Positions 6,013 through 10,546 of a DNA stretch of 10,546 nt are shown piece by piece. Each line of letters opens with the position of its first letter. The stretch's first letter is position 1. The position numbers and the translations under genes were made by a program. The stretch comes from Butyricicoccus sp. (GTDB lineage Bacteria; Bacillota; Clostridia; Oscillospirales; Butyricicoccaceae), in contig JAUMSA010000164.1 in the NCBI GenBank assembly GCA_031293105.1, forward strand, positions 1 to 10,546, read 5' to 3'. The notes beneath the pieces were generated by a model. It was not told the origin of the DNA and made no database searches. It saw only the letters and a list, made by a program, of their open reading frames with translations.

Positions 6013-7649
6013 TTTTCATCACTCCCTTGATAAATTTCGTATGCTCTTTTTCTAAACCAGGAATATGCCCGCGGTGCGGCATACAGCCGCTTTTTCGTTT
6101 TTTCCGTGATCCTTCTCCCGAACAGTGCATTGGTTCCCGCATGCTCCATATACTCCTGTCCGAGGTGCAGCGCAAGGCGGCGTGCCGTCATGATCCATTC
6201 GGTCAGCTTGTCCCCATCCACCGCGTCTTTTTCCGGATCGATCGAATGAAGCCAACGCCGGAACGGTTCGTCTATTCGGTCATACCATTTTTCATACGCT
6301 ACAAGCCGAACTGCATTATCTTTCTCACTGTTCTTGCTGTCCCCGCCGTCTGCTATGAAAATGCGCCATGCCAACAGCCCGACTTCCTGCGCTATAGCAT
6401 CGCACTTTTCAACCTCTGTCGCAATACGTTTCTGCCACGGAACGCCTAATGCATCAAGCAGTGCGGCTTGCATCGTCAGCGTATCGCCAAGTACATCGGT
6501 CACAGCGCTTTTTTGCGAGCTGTCATAGCGGTTACAGGCGGTTGCAAACTGTACATATTTCTTTTTCTGCAGGTAGCGCTTTCGCTTCAGCCAGACGATC
6601 CACTGCACGACACCAGGTGCTTGGTTGGAACTCGCCGCGTTCTCGGATGTCATAAAAATATTCGCAAAATCGCGCCACATCTGCTTGCCTGGCTCGTGCG
6701 GCCACGGTACATAATAGACCGGCTCATTTTTCTTCTCAATCTTCTTCCATGCTGTCATTTGCTCCGCGAATGTATTTTGGGGATCAAATGAATCCCCGCA
6801 TAAAATACCATATCCGGTCACGACTTCTTCTTCGCGGTTGAGCCAGATCAGGCGGGATTGCAGCGTGAGTAGTTCTGCTAGATTATCCGGAAGAGGAATC
6901 ACGCGCAGTTCTTCGCCGCGGGGCGTTTCGCGTTCCCACGCCGGGCGATTTTCTCCCCAAAGGGTATGATCCGGCCGCAGCAATACCAGATTCAACAGCA
7001 GCGTTTCAAACAGATTGTTTCCTTTGGCATACACAAGTCCCAGCTGCCCGAGCCAGGCCGGCGCGATCTTGCCTTCCCGCTTTTCCTTCGGAATATGCGG
7101 TTTCAACGCCGCATCGTCAAAGCCATTGAGATAAATCAGCCACCGCGCTGCTTCCGCGTACGTAACATGCGCCTTTCCCTCTCCCGTCCTGGAGGCGAAC
7201 AGGCGCAGTTTGTTCCCGCTCTCCGACAGCTCGCCGATCAGTTTTGACGCGCTGCACTGGGTGCCCTGCTGTGCAGTCTGGGACTGTCCAAAGGGCCGCT
7301 CGGGATGGAACAGCCAAAATCTTTCATGCCACTGTTTCAGATACTGCGCGATTGGCTGCTCCGGCAGCTCCCCACGCAACCAGAGCGACTCCCATCGTTC
7401 GACCGCATCGTCGGGCTCCTCCAGCGGCACCGATGCGCCGGTTTCGTCCGTACGTGAGAACACGGTATGCAGCACAGCCAACAACAGGCGCAGCACCGCT
7501 ATATTCTGTGTCTGCAGCTCCCCGCCCAGATCCACAAAGGTATGCGCCCGAAGCAGCGCATCGCGCAAAGATACCTCTTCTTCAGTACCGTCCGATCGCA
7601 GCACGCGGATCCACGGCTCGTCCACAAGATTAAATACCGGTTCTGTCAT
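6009..7649 (-). CDS. cse1: Cse1 (CasA, Cas8e), Cascade large subunit
   Basis: A 546-residue protein that recognises the PAM, starts DNA opening and recruits Cas3 to Cascade. The opening FNLVDEPWIRV (6-16) is the classic Cse1 N-terminus. FWLFHPERPFGQ (111-122), AEAARWLIYLNGFDDA (165-180) and a middle region with NLFETLLLNL and CGDSFDP also fit the family. The C-terminal part, from about residue 400, is helical, as expected for the four-helix bundle. E. coli CasA has 502 residues. The ATG at 7649 overlaps the cas3 TGA and is preceded by a strong GGAGGGG, which excludes an in-frame start further upstream that lies within cas3. Its TGA overlaps the cse2 ATG. It looks intact. Confidence 0.95.
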   Translation of the reverse strand: MTEPVFNLVDEPWIRVLRSDGTEEEVSLRDALLRAHTFVDLGGELQTQNIAVLRLLLAVLHTVFSRTDETGASVPLEEPDDAVERWESLWLRGELPEQPIAQYLKQWHERFWLFHPERPFGQSQTAQQGTQCSASKLIGELSESGNKLRLFASRTGEGKAHVTYAEAARWLIYLNGFDDAALKPHIPKEKREGKIAPAWLGQLGLVYAKGNNLFETLLLNLVLLRPDHTLWGENRPAWERETPRGEELRVIPLPDNLAELLTLQSRLIWLNREEEVVTGYGILCGDSFDPQNTFAEQMTAWKKIEKKNEPVYYVPWPHEPGKQMWRDFANIFMTSENAASSNQAPGVVQWIVWLKRKRYLQKKKYVQFATACNRYDSSQKSAVTDVLGDTLTMQAALLDALGVPWQKRIATEVEKCDAIAQEVGLLAWRIFIADGGDSKNSEKDNAVRLVAYEKWYDRIDEPFRRWLHSIDPEKDAVDGDKLTEWIMTARRLALHLGQEYMEHAGTNALFGRRITEKTKKRLYAAPRAYSWFRKRAYEIYQGSDEK

Positions 7650-10357
7650 GTTTCCCCTCCTTTTTCTACACATAGGCCGTCCGCTTCGGTATATTGCAGG
7701 CAGCAACCGCACAATGTGCCCCTGCCCGCCTGATCCAAGAGCAGAAACAGCTCGCCACGCAGCTGTGCGGACTGCTGCCATTCCTGCAGCACCGTACAGC
7801 CGTTCTGTTCGAGCTCCCGGATCACCCTGTCCACCCGCCAGCTTCGGCTAAACAGCCCGGACAGACGCAGCCGCTGTCGCGCAATATGCCGACATTCCTC
7901 TACCGATGGCACATGGTTTGCATAGATTGGGTTTTCCGGATCATCTGCGGCGAATACCCGGCCCTCCTGATCGCGAAACAGCACCAGCACCTCAATCGAC
8001 GGATCACCGCCACGCACGCTGGCCTGCGCGCCCGATTCCCGTTCATCCCCATCATAATCCAGCATGCCTGCCATATCCGCCGACCGGCCGTATCCCGGTT
8101 TCCGCAGAAGGAACCGCTCTGCATCGCTGACCGCTTTCTGATATTCCTTTTGATAGGTCTGCCACGCCTCTTGTTCCTCCTCTTCCAGCGTATCAACCGC
8201 TGGAGCGCTGTATGCCGCCTGCACCAATGCTGGGATATCCTCCGGCAGCTGGATCTGCTTTTTCAGCAGGCTTCGCGTGCGCAGCAGCGGCCACTCGCCG
8301 TAAATCGCGCAAGCACCCGGTTCCAATTCCTCGCTCTCCAGCACAATGCACTGGGCCGCACGCAAAGCCTCCGGGCGCACCCTAACATGGCGTTGTAGCC
8401 GTCCGATTCGCTGCAGCAGCAGATCCATGGGGCACAGATCGGTCAGCAGCAGGTCGAAATCGATGTCTAACGACTGTTCCAGCACCTGCGTCCCCACGAT
8501 GATCATCCCATCGCGTTGCACAGGCGTCGAATGCTTTCCAAGCCGCTCGATTAAAAGGGTTTCCCGTTCGATACGGTCTGTCATGATAAACTGCGAATGG
8601 AAATCGATCACCTGCATCTCTGGCATCTCCCGCCGCAGGTGCTGCGCCAGCTGCTGCGCGCGCTGCACAGTATTGACAATCACTCCCGCACAGCCGCCCT
8701 CATTTAATTTTTCCCGCAGGATCGATCGTACCTGTGCGATTTTGGCAAACGCAATCTGAACCGTGCGGCGCTGTGAGCTGTCTGCCGCCGTATCCTGTTT
8801 GATTTCCATTCCATCTGTCCATGTGAGCAGCGGATACCTGAAATTGGTTAGCCAATCCATTCGCTCCGGCAAAGTGTATTTTTGTTTGCCTGCCCTGCCA
8901 GTCAGATAGGCCGCGAACATCTCTCGCCGCCGAAATGCGGGCAACGTGGCAGATAATGCAATCACGGGCACTCCATATGCGCCAAGCCAAGTAAGTATGC
9001 GATCTAAATAGCAATTCATATATGGGTTGTAGGCATGTACTTCATCGATGATCACGGTTTTTCCGGCAAGCCCGAGGTGCCGCAGCATCACATGCTTCTG
9101 GCGGAGCGCAGCCATCAGCACCTGATCGACCGTACCCACCACAAAGTCCGCCAATAAAGCCTGTTTCCTGCCCTCAAACCAACTGTGCGCGATCAGGCCT
9201 GAGCTTTCGCTTTCATCTTCCGCCAGCTGTGCGCTACCACGGAACAGCTCCCGGTACTGCGGATTTAGCGCCGCTGTACCATGCGCCAGCCGAATGCCAT
9301 AGGTATCATGATCCATCCGGGATTGATCGGCAGCCCAGGCACAGATACGCGGGAACAGGCCATTGGCAGTTGCCTGTGTCGGCAGTCCAAAAAACAAGCC
9401 ACCGGCCGCTTCCCGACCGGTGAGCTGCTCCGCTCCTACGAGTGCAGCTTCGGTTTTTCCTGTGCCCATTTGCGCCTCCAGCACCAGAATACCAGGTTGA
9501 CTCGCATGCCCCAAGATGTCCATGACCGCTGTCTGCATCGGATTTGGTGGGAATCCAAACCGGTTCTCAAAACTCGACTCGTCGACTCCCCACCTGTTTC
9601 CGATCCATGGATCAGGCAGATCAAGTGTTTCCCATGCCGTCTCCACACGCGCCGGATATTGCTTCTCAGAGCCGGTTTCTGTGACCGCGATCAGCGGAAA
9701 ATACTTTGTATTGCTGGCGATCCAGTCCGCCATAATCAGCAAACCTGTCAATACCATCTGTGCTGTTATCGGAATGCGTCGCGGCAGGCTGTCTGTATCC
9801 GGAAAACCTGCTTCTTGCATCGCCGCATCTAAAAATGCGCGCCAGCATCGCTTCCATCGATCCAGTTCTCTGCCTCCGAAATTTCTCGGCCAAGTTTCAA
9901 TTGCTTCTTCTGTATCTGCCATCACCGACTGCGGCTTGCCGTGATGAGCGCCTACAATTTGCGCAATTGAGGGCGGGCATCCATACCACAGCAAAATCGC
10001 TTCACTGGCCATCGCATGCGGCGTACTATGCGGATCAGAAAAACTGCCGCTGTCGGGCAGGGGCAACCCGCATAACGAGGCATCTTCCACCGCTGCCCGG
10101 ATGGTGCTTTGAAACACGGCCGTCAGCTTGCCTATATCGTGCGTCAGACCAAGAAAACGGACCAGCTGCCAAAATACATCTGCGCCTACCGCGTCTTGAA
10201 AGAAGCAAATGGTCGACTGCGCCAGCCACTTCTGACAGAGCAACTCCATTATGCTTGATGTATCTTGCGCATGCATCCACAGCGGTAGATAGTATCCTCT
10301 GTCATCAGGATCAGATTTTGCCACGGCGCCGCTAGCCGCGTCTTTCAAATCCTTCAT
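7646..10357 (-). CDS. cas3: Cas3 HD nuclease-helicase (type I-E)
   Basis: A 903-residue effector nuclease recruited by Cascade to nick and unwind target DNA. The HD nuclease is N-terminal: His29 (WMHAQD), His73-Asp74 (GLTHDIGK), His114, His138-His139 (GAHHGKP) and Asp211 (ADWIASN). The superfamily 2 helicase follows: Walker A MGTGKTEAAL (297-306), motif II IIDEVHAYN (436-444, DEVH), motif III SATLP (469-473), motif V GTQVLEQSLDIDFD (622-635) and motif VI QRIGRLQRH (649-657). The last 240 residues or so form the accessory and C-terminal domains, with an acidic linker (LEEEEQEAW). All catalytic residues I can check are present. The ATG at 10357 has GAGGGG eight bases upstream. It is the first gene of the operon and its stop overlaps the cse1 start. 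Confidence 0.96.
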   Translation of the reverse strand: MKDLKDAASGAVAKSDPDDRGYYLPLWMHAQDTSSIMELLCQKWLAQSTICFFQDAVGADVFWQLVRFLGLTHDIGKLTAVFQSTIRAAVEDASLCGLPLPDSGSFSDPHSTPHAMASEAILLWYGCPPSIAQIVGAHHGKPQSVMADTEEAIETWPRNFGGRELDRWKRCWRAFLDAAMQEAGFPDTDSLPRRIPITAQMVLTGLLIMADWIASNTKYFPLIAVTETGSEKQYPARVETAWETLDLPDPWIGNRWGVDESSFENRFGFPPNPMQTAVMDILGHASQPGILVLEAQMGTGKTEAALVGAEQLTGREAAGGLFFGLPTQATANGLFPRICAWAADQSRMDHDTYGIRLAHGTAALNPQYRELFRGSAQLAEDESESSGLIAHSWFEGRKQALLADFVVGTVDQVLMAALRQKHVMLRHLGLAGKTVIIDEVHAYNPYMNCYLDRILTWLGAYGVPVIALSATLPAFRRREMFAAYLTGRAGKQKYTLPERMDWLTNFRYPLLTWTDGMEIKQDTAADSSQRRTVQIAFAKIAQVRSILREKLNEGGCAGVIVNTVQRAQQLAQHLRREMPEMQVIDFHSQFIMTDRIERETLLIERLGKHSTPVQRDGMIIVGTQVLEQSLDIDFDLLLTDLCPMDLLLQRIGRLQRHVRVRPEALRAAQCIVLESEELEPGACAIYGEWPLLRTRSLLKKQIQLPEDIPALVQAAYSAPAVDTLEEEEQEAWQTYQKEYQKAVSDAERFLLRKPGYGRSADMAGMLDYDGDERESGAQASVRGGDPSIEVLVLFRDQEGRVFAADDPENPIYANHVPSVEECRHIARQRLRLSGLFSRSWRVDRVIRELEQNGCTVLQEWQQSAQLRGELFLLLDQAGRGTLCGCCLQYTEADGLCVEKGGET

Positions 10358-10373
10358 GTGACATTCCCCTCTT

Positions 10374-10407
10374 TCTACGGTTTATCGCCATCTACGGTTT
10401 ATCGCCA
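10374..10407 (-). repeat. Two tandem 17-bp units in the cas operon leader
   Basis: The unit TCTACGGTTTATCGCCA occurs twice without a gap (10374-10390 and 10391-10407). On the transcribed strand each reads TGGCGATAAACCGTAGA, and the second plus-strand copy ends in the last base of the -10 box. The expected transcription start falls inside the pair, so they make up most of the 5' leader before the cas3 ribosome site. The core GATAAACCG matches the end of the E. coli type I-E CRISPR repeat, but there is no hairpin and no spacer. This may be a regulator or leader element, or a simple duplication. Confidence 0.9.
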
Positions 10408-10415
10408 TTATATCA
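10407..10415 (-). promoter_or_regulatory. Extended -10 promoter of the cas operon
   Basis: The minus strand reads TGATATAAT: a perfect TATAAT (10407-10412) with a TG dinucleotide one base upstream, the extended -10 form that can work without a good -35. The best -35-like hexamer at 17-18 bases (TGTATA or GTATAA near 10430-10436) is poor. The start would be near 10400, leaving a leader of about 43 bases. It is the only clear promoter for the eight cas genes. Confidence 0.6.
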
Positions 10416-10546
10416 CACATGAAAGAACTTTATACATTTTGGCCCGCGTCAAGAGAAGTTCGCAAAAAGGGTCCTGTAACATGAGAAGTTAAGCTGCCGA
10501 ACTGATCAAAGCCTGGATAGACCGCTCACAGATGTACGCTCTGGAG
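10416..10546. other. Operon-upstream edge with no supported gene; short direct repeat
   Basis: No gene can be supported here. An 8-base direct repeat, GAGAAGTT, occurs at 10453-10460 and 10483-10490, 30 bases apart, beside CGCAAAAAGG. On the minus strand a reading frame is open from the window edge to a TAA at 10490-10492 (18 codons ending SIQALISSAA). On the plus strand another frame is open from 10493 to the edge without a convincing start. Either could be the end of a neighbouring gene. No CRISPR repeat is seen. Confidence 0.4.

Noticed and set aside
5227..6030. Plus-strand reading frame of 267 codons opposite cas7e and cse2
   Set aside because: It is a shadow of GC-rich coding sequence on the other strand, with no motif and no start signal.
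9281..10335. Plus-strand reading frames of 183 and 191 codons opposite cas3
   Set aside because: The complementary strand encodes well-conserved Cas3 HD and helicase motifs through this whole stretch; the antisense frames have no domain or translation signal.
10374..10407. Mini-CRISPR array or crRNA-like regulator in the cas leader
   Set aside because: The two 17-bp units touch with no spacer and contain no stem that Cas6e could recognise; only the possible relation to a repeat end is kept as a finding.

Overview
The window is dominated by a complete-looking type I-E (Cascade/Cas3) CRISPR-Cas operon on the minus strand. It reads from right to left: cas3 - cse1 - cse2 - cas7e - cas5e - cas6e - cas1 - cas2. 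Protein style, strong GGAGG ribosome sites and the HxlR and RlmD-like sequences at the left end all suggest a Firmicute, probably a Clostridia-class gut-type anaerobe. The species cannot be named from the window. Hand counts of GC in single 60-base lines give 58% at 8221-8280 (cas3), 42% at 601-660 (phosphotransferase gene) and 27% at 181-240 (HxlR gene), so the left end looks like DNA of different origin.

Layout: positions 1-60 hold a promoter and a possible operator. 75-410 (+) is an HxlR/DUF24 winged-helix regulator. 473-519 is a bidirectional terminator. 519-1418 (-) is an APH-type small-molecule kinase gene with its own candidate promoter at 1471-1499. 1496-1801 (-) is the detached 3' end of an RlmD/RumA-like 23S rRNA uracil methyltransferase gene, fused in frame to the broken end of cas2. 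1802-2028 is the remaining cas2, 2025-2975 cas1, and 2972-10357 the interference genes. 10374-10415 holds the cas promoter and a 17-bp tandem repeat. 10416-10546 holds no supported gene.

The interference genes (Cas3 HD nuclease-helicase and the five Cascade subunits, including the Cas6e crRNA endonuclease) are full length with motifs intact and are tightly coupled, mostly by 4-base ATGA overlaps. The adaptation pair is broken in three separate ways: (1) an in-frame amber codon in cas1 ahead of all catalytic residues; (2) a -1 frameshift in cas2 sitting exactly in one arm of a perfect 19-bp hairpin, which looks like a template-switch (quasi-palindrome) mutation; (3) loss of the cas2 3' end at the rlmD junction. 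No CRISPR array is visible on either side of the operon. The simplest reading is a type I-E locus that can still interfere but cannot acquire spacers, cut at its array-proximal side by recombination with mobile-type DNA carrying the phosphotransferase and regulator genes. No wholly new gene system is evident; the novelty lies in how the adaptation module was lost.
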